DNA of 46,822 nt from contig JAUIKE010000050.1 in the NCBI GenBank assembly GCA_030430845.1, positions 1-46,822 on the forward strand, written 5' to 3'. Source of the DNA: Bacteroidia bacterium (lineage in GTDB: Bacteria; Bacteroidota; Bacteroidia; Chitinophagales; Saprospiraceae). Position 1 is the first letter of the stretch, and each line of letters starts with the position of its first letter. The notes under the pieces are model-generated. The model made no database searches, was not told the DNA's origin, and saw nothing but the letters and a program-made list of their open reading frames with translations. Made by a program: the position numbers and the translations under genes. This document shows positions 29,870 to 37,382 of this stretch, in pieces.

Positions 29870-30310
29870 ATGAAATACACCACCCAAATCGATATCAATC
29901 AACCCATCGATCGAGTTATCGAATTGTTCGATAATCCGGATAATATGAAAGAATGGATGGAAGGCTTACAAAGCTTCGAATCCATCAGTGGAACTCCTGG
30001 AGAAGAAGGCGCTCAATCCAAACTAAAATTTCAAATGGGCAAACGATCTATTGAAATGATCGAAACCATCACCACCAGAAACCTACCAGAAGAATTCACA
30101 GGCACTTATGAAACTAAAGGCGTTTTTAACATCGTCAAAAACCGCTTCGTGCCCATCGATGAGCATAATACCCGCTATATCCAGGATCAGGAATTCCAGT
30201 TCAGAAGCCTGACCATGAAAGTAATGGGGTTCATAATGCCCAGCCTCTTTAAAAAACAGTCCATGAAGTATTTAACGGACTTTAAAAATTTTGCCGAAGG
30301 TCAAAAGTAA
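29870..30310 (+). CDS. SRPBCC (START-like) protein
   Basis: 146 residues from the ATG at 29870. It opens with MKYTTQIDINQPIDRVIELF, the first strand and helix of the polyketide-cyclase/SRPBCC fold, followed by DNPDNMKEWMEGL and ends in a long C-terminal helix (KKQSMKYLTDFKNFAEGQK). The fold encloses a hydrophobic ligand cavity. Ligand and role are unknown. The frame is open to 29750 but those codons give a Cys/His/Asn-rich, low-quality sequence starting in a palindrome, so the internal ATG is chosen. Confidence 0.85.
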   Translation: MKYTTQIDINQPIDRVIELFDNPDNMKEWMEGLQSFESISGTPGEEGAQSKLKFQMGKRSIEMIETITTRNLPEEFTGTYETKGVFNIVKNRFVPIDEHNTRYIQDQEFQFRSLTMKVMGFIMPSLFKKQSMKYLTDFKNFAEGQK

Positions 30311-30350
30311 AAAAGAGAAAGGGAGGCCGGCCGGCCTCCCTTTCTCTTTT
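30311..30350. terminator. 40-bp perfect palindrome, bidirectional terminator
   Basis: AAAAGAGAAAGGGAGGCCGG followed directly by its exact complement, which leaves 3-4 nt unpaired in practice. A-run on one side and T-run on the other fit termination for both convergent genes. Its last two bases are part of the S41 peptidase stop codon. Confidence 0.88.
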
Positions 30351-31701
30351 AGGGCTTCACTTTTGTTCGCTCACTCCGCTCCGGAGGCCCGTTCAGGCGC
30401 TTTAGCGTCAAAGCCACCGGCTCCTCATTTTCCATCTCCACCACAAACCTAATCCCCGGATCATCGGCTAAAGCAAAAGTAACCTTATCTATCGTCACTA
30501 ATTCCATCTTGGGCCTTCCCTCTCTCTGATAAAGCAACTGCCCCTGCTCAAAAACTAAGTTCCGAGCACCGTAATTGCCGGCCATTTTCTCCAAGTCCTT
30601 TACAGGTATTTTAACCGGCTCATTCAATGCTTTCAAATGCTCTCCATACCAGGCAAAGTAGGCTTTGTCGGCCGAATCTTCCACTTTTTCGGCTAGCTTT
30701 TCCATGGCCATCTGATGAGCTACTTTTAATGCATTCTCTTTGGGGACTGATACATGAGGGCTCACACCTGTGCCTTCCCAATTGGTATTGGTTACAGGAT
30801 TAATGGCCCGGCCAACCGGAACGAACGCCACAAAACGCTCCGCAATAGGGCGTGTTCCGCCAGGATGAGCCCCGCCTCCGGTGGTTTCTCCTACGATGGT
30901 AGCCCTTTCCAGGTTTTTTAAGTTATAAGTAAATTCTTCCGCTGCAGAGAAAGTATAGTTGCTGGTGAGAACAAAAACCTCAGCTTCCGGATTGCGGGCG
31001 CCGGGGACATAGGGCAAAGTCCAGGTTTGGGTGGTATCGTCCGAAGGTCGGAAATAAAAACTATTTAAGTGAATCCGGTCGTTTTTATCGTACAAGTAAG
31101 AAGTAAGCAGCTGTATCATTCCTGGATCACCGCCGCCATTGCTTCTCAGGTCGAAAATAATGGCCTCTGTATTTTGCAGCATATTCATGGCCGCCGTAGC
31201 CGTTTCGCCCGCTTCCGCAGGGTTCATGAATCCGCGAAGGTCCAGGTAGCCTACATTGCCTTCCAGAATCTTCACTTCTTTAAACCCGTAATTTCCTCGC
31301 TGCATTTGTTTGCGCATGGCGTCCATCCTCTTTTCACGATCTTCCTCACTCTCTTGCCCTCGGCCTGAACGCATTCCCTTGTTTTGATCAGGGTTAAAAT
31401 TGACACGCAAGTGTTTGTCATGGCTAATGGATTGCAAGTCAGCCGTAAGTTGATCCCCAAAATCAATGGGATTGTCTAATGATTTATATTTTCCCGCCTC
31501 CAGCTTTTTCTTCATTAAGGCCGACATTTCCCGGGCCACCTCCGGAAAAACATAACTTTGATTGAGCTCTTTTGAAAGGTCTTCTACTACAGCCTTCCTT
31601 TCTTCTGCATCTATCATAGGCTGTGCTTTCAGACTAGAAAAGCCTAGCCAAAAACTTAGGAGCAACATTTGGATGAGAATCAATAAATAACGTACCATCA
31701 T
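30349..31701 (-). CDS. S41-family (C-terminal processing-like) peptidase
   Basis: 450 residues, signal peptide ending SLKAQ. An N-terminal helical domain (about 30-100) is followed by the tail-specific protease core: GNVGYLDLRGFMNP, AIIFDLRSNGGGDPGMI and TSNYTFSAAEEFTYNLKNL, with the nucleophile serine in FSAAEEF and VGETTGGGAHPGG after it. No PDZ domain is evident. The C-terminal 110 residues form a small beta domain like those in beta-lactamase/S41 proteins of Bacteroidota (MAGNYGARNLVFEQGQLLY). Possible substrates are envelope peptides. It lies downstream of marR with a MarR-type dyad in its promoter region. Confidence 0.92.
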   Translation of the reverse strand: MMVRYLLILIQMLLLSFWLGFSSLKAQPMIDAEERKAVVEDLSKELNQSYVFPEVAREMSALMKKKLEAGKYKSLDNPIDFGDQLTADLQSISHDKHLRVNFNPDQNKGMRSGRGQESEEDREKRMDAMRKQMQRGNYGFKEVKILEGNVGYLDLRGFMNPAEAGETATAAMNMLQNTEAIIFDLRSNGGGDPGMIQLLTSYLYDKNDRIHLNSFYFRPSDDTTQTWTLPYVPGARNPEAEVFVLTSNYTFSAAEEFTYNLKNLERATIVGETTGGGAHPGGTRPIAERFVAFVPVGRAINPVTNTNWEGTGVSPHVSVPKENALKVAHQMAMEKLAEKVEDSADKAYFAWYGEHLKALNEPVKIPVKDLEKMAGNYGARNLVFEQGQLLYQREGRPKMELVTIDKVTFALADDPGIRFVVEMENEEPVALTLKRLNGPPERSERTKVKP

Positions 31702-31718
31702 AATTTTTTTTTGTCAGG

Positions 31719-31749
31719 AAAAAAACTCGGCTGCCCGAAAGCAGCCGAG
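31719..31749 (-). terminator. Intrinsic terminator of the MarR gene
   Basis: On the minus strand CTCGGCTGC-TTTCGG-GCAGCCGAG is followed by seven T. It separates marR from the S41 gene, so the latter needs its own promoter, between 31750 and 31865 or further up. Confidence 0.82.
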
Positions 31750-31774
31750 ATCTGTTTCAATCGGGTGATTTTAC

Positions 31775-31795
31775 TTACAATTTAAATAGTTGTAA
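31775..31795. promoter_or_regulatory. MarR-type operator upstream of S41 peptidase
   Basis: TTACAA-TTTAAATAG-TTGTAA is a perfect 6-9-6 dyad. The surrounding 33 nt match the region before marR at 28 positions. It lies 74 bp upstream of the S41 start and inside the marR-S41 gap. Confidence 0.7.
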
Positions 31796-31865
31796 ATAGA
31801 ACTATTAAGGCAAAAAAATAGAAATAGAATTAGTATGAATTTGCTCTCACTATGGTTGAATATTT

Positions 31866-32315
31866 CTACTTCAGGTTATTTAGCATCCGATTCAGCAGTT
31901 GTAACAAAGTATCTTGCTCCTCTTTCAAGAACCCTTTAACAGGTAGTTTTCGATAAGATTGTACCACCGGTAACAAACGTTCAATTAACTGAAGGCCCTT
32001 ATCTGTAACAAAAACCATGTATTTTCTTCGATCATTGGGGTCCAATTGTTTTTCAATTAATTCTTTATTAACCAGCTGATCAATGGTCCGGGTAGTCGTT
32101 GGAGCGTCTTTTACGGTCGACTGAGCAATTTCAACCTGGCTGCACCCATTGTTTTCACTTACCTGCTTTAATACAATCCACTGATCTACACTGATCCCCG
32201 CCTGCGCTGCTTTTAGCGCTTTCTGAGCTTCCTGCCGATACTGCTTCACCACTTGCTCCATCAAAAATACTGGTAAGCGGTTCAGTTTTTCGGCAGGTCT
32301 GAAAATTTGTTTCAT
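31866..32315 (-). CDS. MarR-family transcriptional regulator
   Basis: 149 residues, winged helix core with ISVDQWIVLKQVSENNGCSQVEIAQ (in blocks), the recognition helix TVKDAPTTTRTIDQLVNKELIEKQ and the wing DPNDRRKYMVFVTDKG, where D-P-N-DRR is the MarR signature. Ligand unknown. Its ATG is overlapped by one arm of a dyad nearly identical to one upstream of the S41 gene, so autorepression and co-regulation of the peptidase are inferred. Divergent from a PD40 gene. Confidence 0.93.
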   Translation of the reverse strand: MKQIFRPAEKLNRLPVFLMEQVVKQYRQEAQKALKAAQAGISVDQWIVLKQVSENNGCSQVEIAQSTVKDAPTTTRTIDQLVNKELIEKQLDPNDRRKYMVFVTDKGLQLIERLLPVVQSYRKLPVKGFLKEEQDTLLQLLNRMLNNLK

Positions 32316-32336
32316 TTACAACTATTTAAGATGCAA
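32316..32336. promoter_or_regulatory. MarR-type operator overlapping marR start
   Basis: TTACAA-CTATTTAAG-ATGCAA, an imperfect 6-9-6 dyad directly upstream of the start codon at 32315. In the opposite orientation it matches the operator at 31775-31795 closely. Confidence 0.65.
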
Positions 32337-32531
32337 GTAAATTATTTTTTGGTGTATTTCCAAACGAATTAAGCTTATTTCAGCACTAATTAACGTCTTT
32401 TAACCATGCGAAGGGCCGAGATTTTAGTCTGCATTAGAACAGAAAAGGGATAAACTTCAGCAACTCATTGGCTTAATTTACATTTTTGAGTACCAATGAA
32501 ATCACCCTTTCACTAAAAACTGATAAGCCTA

Positions 32532-33425
32532 ATGAAACTGACCACTAACCTTCTACTTTTACTGCTTTCCTTTACACTAACGGGCCTACAGGCGCAGCCT
32601 ATTTTTCCAGAAGTATGCCTGACCAATCATCCAGGCAATGACCGCTATGCCACCTATTCACCGGATGGTAAAAAGATCCTGTTCGAATCGGACCGAAACG
32701 GCAGCTGGGATATCTTTATTATGGATCTGGCCAGCCGACAACTCACCCCCGTTGCGGATGGACCGAAGGATGAGCGCAGGCCCTCCTGGCACCCCAGTGG
32801 AAATGCCGTCTTATTTGAATCGATTGATGAGGAACAAACAGAACTCCACTTATTCGATATTACCAATGGACAAACGAAAGTCATTCTGGAGAAAAATGCC
32901 TTATCAGGTAATTATAATTTCGCTCGCTTTTCACCAGATGGGCAACAAATTGCATTTACTCTTATGAAAAACGAGCAGGAGTTTCAGCTCTATACCTATC
33001 TTTTATCCGATAAAAAATTGACACGGCTTTCCAATAATAATTTACGCAATGCTTATCCCTTTTGGTCACCTAATGGAAAAGAGTTGCTCTGTTTTTCCCG
33101 AAAAGATACCAATAATGAAGATGACGAAATCTACCGCATCCAGCTAAAAAACAATAAATGGACCCGTTTAACGAACTGGCCCAAGCACAACTTCTGCCCT
33201 TCCTGGTCAAATGATGGAAAGCAAATTGCCTTGGTCATTTCCATGGAAGAGATCCGGCCTGAAATTTATATCATGAATAAAAAAGGAAAAAAGCTGAGGC
33301 GCATTACTCATAATGAAGATGGAGATACCCTTCCTTTTTGGTCGTCTGATGATGATAAATTACTCATTACAGCTTTTAGAAATGGTAACTTTGAGATATG
33401 CGAAATACTCTTGACAAATAAATAA
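32532..33425 (+). CDS. TolB-like PD40 exported protein
   Basis: 297 residues. A signal peptide ends TGLQAQ with no lipobox. The mature protein is a six-bladed PD40 propeller, with blades DRYATYSPDGKKILFESDRN, ERRPSWHPSGNAVLFES, NFARFSPDGQQIAFTL, NAYPFWSPNGKELLCFS, NFCPSWSNDGKQIALV and TLPFWSSDDDKLLITA. It resembles the C-terminal half of TolB but lacks the TolB N-terminal domain and any tol/pal neighbour. Probably a periplasmic binding or scaffold protein. Confidence 0.88.
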   Translation: MKLTTNLLLLLLSFTLTGLQAQPIFPEVCLTNHPGNDRYATYSPDGKKILFESDRNGSWDIFIMDLASRQLTPVADGPKDERRPSWHPSGNAVLFESIDEEQTELHLFDITNGQTKVILEKNALSGNYNFARFSPDGQQIAFTLMKNEQEFQLYTYLLSDKKLTRLSNNNLRNAYPFWSPNGKELLCFSRKDTNNEDDEIYRIQLKNNKWTRLTNWPKHNFCPSWSNDGKQIALVISMEEIRPEIYIMNKKGKKLRRITHNEDGDTLPFWSSDDDKLLITAFRNGNFEICEILLTNK

Positions 33426-33504
33426 CCAGGCAGGAAAACGCTCTTTTTGTGTAACGATATTTATTTTTCAAGGTATCTAAAAAACAATCAACTAACCTAA
33501 AATC

Positions 33505-34836
33505 ATGAAGCAGTACTTTTTAATGCCCTTTTGCATCTTGTTCATTTCCCTTTTCTCAAGCTGTACCCCCAACCAACAAAATCCAGAAGAAACAAAGAGG
33601 GTTCTTGCCCCGCCGGTAGATTATGAAAAGGCCTTGCATCACTATGATCTGGCCAGAAAAGCCATCCAGGAGGATAGTTTATTAAAAGCAGCCGGGCATT
33701 ACATGCTGGCAGGTGAAAACGGATTTGAGCCTCAAAATGCCTATATGTCTTCTATTTCCTACTTCATGCAACACGACAAAAGTGCTGAAGCCTTAGAGGC
33801 GGCTCGACTACTGGTTGAAAAAGGCTGCAGAGACCTCAGGCCATTCCAAACCGACGAAAACCTTTCTAAAATCACCTCTTTGCCGGACTGGCCCGAAATA
33901 AAAGCAGGAATCGAACAAAATAAAAAGGACTATGAAGTGAGCCATTCAAATCTCTCTAATATCATTGTTGAAACCAGTGATATAGATCGCTTTTGGAAGG
34001 CATTTGATAAGGCGGCTGAAGTATCGGATCCTGAATTAAAAAAGAAAATTTACTTAGATGAATATTTCACTCCAGCCTCGATTGGACTACAAGATTTTAC
34101 TTTTTTAAAAATGAGGAAAGGGATTGGCGACTTTGTTGATTTTGTCGAATCCCATCGTCCTTATTATGAAGGGATTCGCGAGCCTACCTACAAAGCCCTG
34201 GAAGGCCTTTCAAAGCTCCCCGAATATTTCGAAAAAGTGAGGTCTTTCATTCCAGAAGCCACTTTTTCGGATTATTACTTTGTGATCGGCAGGCACACCT
34301 CTTTTGGGACCGTTAGTCTGAATGGCTCCTTAATTGGCCTGGAAAATGTAATAGATGAAAATACTCCTGTAGAAACATTGTCTAAAAATAGACAAGCTGT
34401 CGTTGCCCCAGCCACCTTTTTACCGTTTGTGCTTATACATGAACTCATCCACACTTATCAAAACACCTCCAATCCTACCTTATTAGGAGCTACGATCATT
34501 GAAGGAGGAGCTGATCTGATCACAGAGTTGATCATGGGGCCTCCCGTCCCTCTTCCTCCTTACCGAATCTACGGCGAACAAAATGAAGCAGCCGTTTTTT
34601 CCCATTTTGAAAAGGTCATGGATGGCACCAGTCAGAAGGGATGGATCGGTAATATAAGTGATTATGAGGCGCCGGAAGAAGGTTGGGTTAGAGACTTATC
34701 TTACTTCGTTGGGTATAAAATCGCAAAGGCTTATTACGAACAAGCAGAGGATAAAGAACAAGCCATTCAAGACCTGCTCGATAATAAGGACCCGAATGCA
34801 ATATTAAAAGCCTCTGGATATCTAGGCAGTCAATAA
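33505..34836 (+). CDS. Lipoprotein with HExxH, putative zinc peptidase (GldB/DUF2268-like)
   Basis: 443 residues. Lipobox FSSC with Cys at about 20. The N-terminal part has TPR-like helices (YEKALHHYDLARKAI, KAAGHYMLAGENG). The C-terminal half carries FVLIHELIHTYQNT (HELIH, around residue 311) and, about 25 residues later, IIEGGADLITEL. The E in EGGAD is a likely third zinc ligand, as in gluzincin-type DUF2268/GldB-related proteins. Activity is inferred from these residues only. It follows the PD40 gene by 79 bp on the same strand and may be co-transcribed. Confidence 0.78.
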   Translation: MKQYFLMPFCILFISLFSSCTPNQQNPEETKRVLAPPVDYEKALHHYDLARKAIQEDSLLKAAGHYMLAGENGFEPQNAYMSSISYFMQHDKSAEALEAARLLVEKGCRDLRPFQTDENLSKITSLPDWPEIKAGIEQNKKDYEVSHSNLSNIIVETSDIDRFWKAFDKAAEVSDPELKKKIYLDEYFTPASIGLQDFTFLKMRKGIGDFVDFVESHRPYYEGIREPTYKALEGLSKLPEYFEKVRSFIPEATFSDYYFVIGRHTSFGTVSLNGSLIGLENVIDENTPVETLSKNRQAVVAPATFLPFVLIHELIHTYQNTSNPTLLGATIIEGGADLITELIMGPPVPLPPYRIYGEQNEAAVFSHFEKVMDGTSQKGWIGNISDYEAPEEGWVRDLSYFVGYKIAKAYYEQAEDKEQAIQDLLDNKDPNAILKASGYLGSQ

Positions 34837-34838
34837 TA

Positions 34839-34881
34839 TTTATTTAGGAAGTGTTTTTCTAAAAAACACTTCCTAAATAAA
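34839..34881. terminator. 20-bp perfect bidirectional terminator
   Basis: TTTATTTAGGAAGTGTTTTT (34839-34858) is exactly complementary to 34862-34881 with loop CTA. It starts 2 bp after the stop of the HExxH lipoprotein gene. The convergent cyclase gene ends at 34901. Confidence 0.85.
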
Positions 34882-34900
34882 ATCCTATGGGACTGTCCCA

Positions 34901-35719
34901 TCATTCTGCCAGCCAGGCGATAATCCGCAGCGGTCCGCCGCTTCCGCCCTTGATCTTCATTGGTAAAGCAATGATATGGCTACCTGTAGCAGGCAATTGG
35001 TCTAGGTTGGCCACATTTTCAAAGCCGGGAATATTTTGTTCGTAAAGGATTTGGTGACTCTCAAATAAGGAAGACTGGCCGTAATCGATACTGGGCGTAT
35101 CCAATCCGACCGCTTTTATTTTTCTGTTTTCAACGATCCAGCGAGCGGCCTCCGGATGAATACCTGGAAAATGAAGTTTGGGCACGGCCTCTTCTCCCCG
35201 CTCATCGGTTCCGAGATATTTAACGGCATCCGGCCAAAACTGACCATAGCCGGTACGGATCAACAGAATAGAGCCGTCAGGAATCTGGCCGTTTTCAGCC
35301 TCCCAGGCTTCAATATCTGCCACACTAAACTGATAGTCGGGATTGGGGAGTGCCTTTTCTGATACGTCTATCACAACTGCCGAGCCGATCAGGTTATCCA
35401 GTGGGATTTCTTCAACAGCCTGCTTGCCTTCCGAAAAGTGAATGGGGGCATCCAGATGCGTCCCTCCGTGCTCAGCTGCACAAAATTGATAGGCAGAGTA
35501 ATAATATCCTTTTTCCGTTGCCCCTTCAAATACCGTTTCCAGCATAAATTTTTCGGCAGTGGGCCAGAAAATAGTGTTTTCGTCAAAATTGTGTGTCAGA
35601 TCTATCCATTTTCCTGTTTCGGGAAAGGTAGCAACCGCAGAAGTATCTCCAGTTGCAGGCTCCTGGGTATCACAGGCAACCAGAAGGGGCAGCAAAAATA
35701 ATAGAGAGAGAAAACGCAT
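34901..35719 (-). CDS. Cyclase-family (kynurenine formamidase-like) lipoprotein
   Basis: 272 residues. Signal with lipobox LLVAC (Cys 16) and a Thr/Ala-rich linker. The catalytic domain shows WIDLTHNFDENTIFWP and the metal-binding HGGTHLDAPIHFSEG, equivalent to HxGTHxDxPxH of metal-dependent cyclases and formamidases, then GLDTPSIDYG and ESHQILYEQNI. Members hydrolyse N-formylkynurenine or related amides or lactones. No tryptophan-catabolism genes are adjacent, and envelope anchoring argues for an external substrate. Downstream of gdhA but separated by a hairpin. Confidence 0.9.
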   Translation of the reverse strand: MRFLSLLFLLPLLVACDTQEPATGDTSAVATFPETGKWIDLTHNFDENTIFWPTAEKFMLETVFEGATEKGYYYSAYQFCAAEHGGTHLDAPIHFSEGKQAVEEIPLDNLIGSAVVIDVSEKALPNPDYQFSVADIEAWEAENGQIPDGSILLIRTGYGQFWPDAVKYLGTDERGEEAVPKLHFPGIHPEAARWIVENRKIKAVGLDTPSIDYGQSSLFESHQILYEQNIPGFENVANLDQLPATGSHIIALPMKIKGGSGGPLRIIAWLAE

Positions 35720-35744
35720 AATTTTTTCCTTACAATATACCTAA

Positions 35745-35784
35745 AAAGTGAAGAAGTTCTGTGGAAGCAGAACTTCTTCGCTTT
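35745..35784 (-). terminator. Terminator hairpin of gdhA
   Basis: GAAGAAGTTCTG (35750-35761) pairs exactly with CAGAACTTCTTC (35768-35779), extended by AAAGT/GCTTT with one G-T pair. It lies between the gdhA stop (35815) and the cyclase start (35719). Confidence 0.7.
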
Positions 35785-35814
35785 AGGCAAAGCCACGCTA
35801 GACATCTAGCCTCC

Positions 35815-37167
35815 TTATACATGCCCTTCAGCGATCATGGCATCTGCTACTCTGACAAAGCCGCCGATGTTAGCGCCTCTGACATAATCGATCTTACCGC
35901 TTTCCAATTTGCCGAAGTCCACACATTTGGAGTGAATGTCCTTCATGATGCCCTGCAATCTCTTATCGACCTCTTCTCTTGTCCAATACAGATGCTGCGC
36001 ATTTTGTGCCATTTCAAGGCCTGATACGGCTACGCCGCCGGCATTAGAAGCTTTCCCAGGGGCATAAAGGATGCCTGCCTTCTGGAACACATTAATAGCT
36101 TCAGGAGTACTTGGCATATTGGCGCCCTCTGCAACGAGCATACATCCATTGGCTACCAGTTTTTTGGCATCTTCTTCATTCAGTTCGTTCTGGGTAGCAC
36201 AAGGCAGTGCGACATCCGCTTTGACGCCCCATGGCTTTTGACCTTCGTAATAGAATACATTGTATTTCTGAGCGTATTCTTTTATACGGCCGCGTTTTAC
36301 ATTTTTAAGTTCGAGGATAAATTTCAATTTTTCTTCATCAATGCCATCCGGGTCGTGTACAAATCCGCTGCTGTCAGAAACCGTTATCGGTATTCCACCC
36401 AGATGTAATACTTTTTCGATGGCATATTGGGCAACATTCCCGGAACCGGAGATGAGTACTTTCTTTCCTTTCAGGCTATCACCTCGGAATTGCAGCATTT
36501 CTTCAACGAAGTATCCCAGGCCATAGCCGGTTGCTTCCGGACGAATGGCGCTACCGCCAAATTCGGCTCCTTTACCGGTTAGAACGCCTGTAAATTCATT
36601 AGTCAGTCTTTTGTATTGGCCAAACAGGTAGCCCACTTCTCGACCTCCGACGCCTATGTCCCCGGCAGGTACATCCGTGTTAGGACCTAAATGGCGATAC
36701 AATTCCGTCATAAAGCTTTGGCAGAAGCGCATGATCTCTGCATCGGACTTTCCTTTTGGATCGAAATCAGAGCCGCCTTTACCGCCGCCCATAGGCAACA
36801 TCGTCAGAGAGTTTTTGAAAACTTGTTCGAATGCCAGGAATTTGAGGATACTGAGGTTGACGGTAGGATGGAAACGCAATCCGCCTTTGTAAGGGCCGAT
36901 CGCCGAGTTCATTTCAATACGGTATCCGCGATTGACTCTGAAGTTGCCTTCATCATCTACCCATGGAACCCTAAACATGATGACCCTTTCGGGTTCTACG
37001 ATGCGTTCCATGATGGCCGCTTTTTTATATTTTGGATGGTTTTCGATATAAGGGATGACAACTTCCGCCACTTCCCTCACAGCTTGCATAAATTCTTCTT
37101 CATGTAGATTTTTTTTTGCTAAGCCATCCATAAAGGACTCAATAGAATCTAAAAATTGGGTTCTCAT
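35815..37167 (-). CDS. gdhA: Glutamate dehydrogenase, NADP-type
   Basis: 450 residues, the normal length of hexameric bacterial GDH. GPYKGGLRFHPTVNLSILKF and MGGGKGGSDFDPKGKSDAE contain the substrate-binding and catalytic lysines. PAGDIGVGGREVGYLFG follows, and the nucleotide loop SGSGNVAQYA marks the Rossmann domain. Sequence style (family I, DIGVGGREVGY) is that of NADP-dependent, ammonium-assimilating enzymes. Monocistronic, with about 215 bp of non-coding sequence to the divergent GAF-like gene. Confidence 0.97.
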   Translation of the reverse strand: MRTQFLDSIESFMDGLAKKNLHEEEFMQAVREVAEVVIPYIENHPKYKKAAIMERIVEPERVIMFRVPWVDDEGNFRVNRGYRIEMNSAIGPYKGGLRFHPTVNLSILKFLAFEQVFKNSLTMLPMGGGKGGSDFDPKGKSDAEIMRFCQSFMTELYRHLGPNTDVPAGDIGVGGREVGYLFGQYKRLTNEFTGVLTGKGAEFGGSAIRPEATGYGLGYFVEEMLQFRGDSLKGKKVLISGSGNVAQYAIEKVLHLGGIPITVSDSSGFVHDPDGIDEEKLKFILELKNVKRGRIKEYAQKYNVFYYEGQKPWGVKADVALPCATQNELNEEDAKKLVANGCMLVAEGANMPSTPEAINVFQKAGILYAPGKASNAGGVAVSGLEMAQNAQHLYWTREEVDKRLQGIMKDIHSKCVDFGKLESGKIDYVRGANIGGFVRVADAMIAEGHV

Positions 37168-37382
37168 CTTTTCGTTTTAGTTTGGTTAAGGATTCTTATA
37201 CAAGGTAGACAGGGCCCCAACTCCGACCAATGATAAAGGGTACCTTTTTCTGATGATTATTATCCTCGACTTTTGCATTTGAGAGTGCTAATTTGACGGT
37301 AGGTATAATTTTTCCATTCTACTAGCTTTATTCACAGGCAATCCATAACTTTCAAGAATTCCGGCACTTAATGATGTAACGA

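Noticed and set aside
36691..37107. 138-codon plus-strand frame opposite gdhA
   Set aside because: gdhA is full length and well conserved in the opposite strand; this is a shadow frame.
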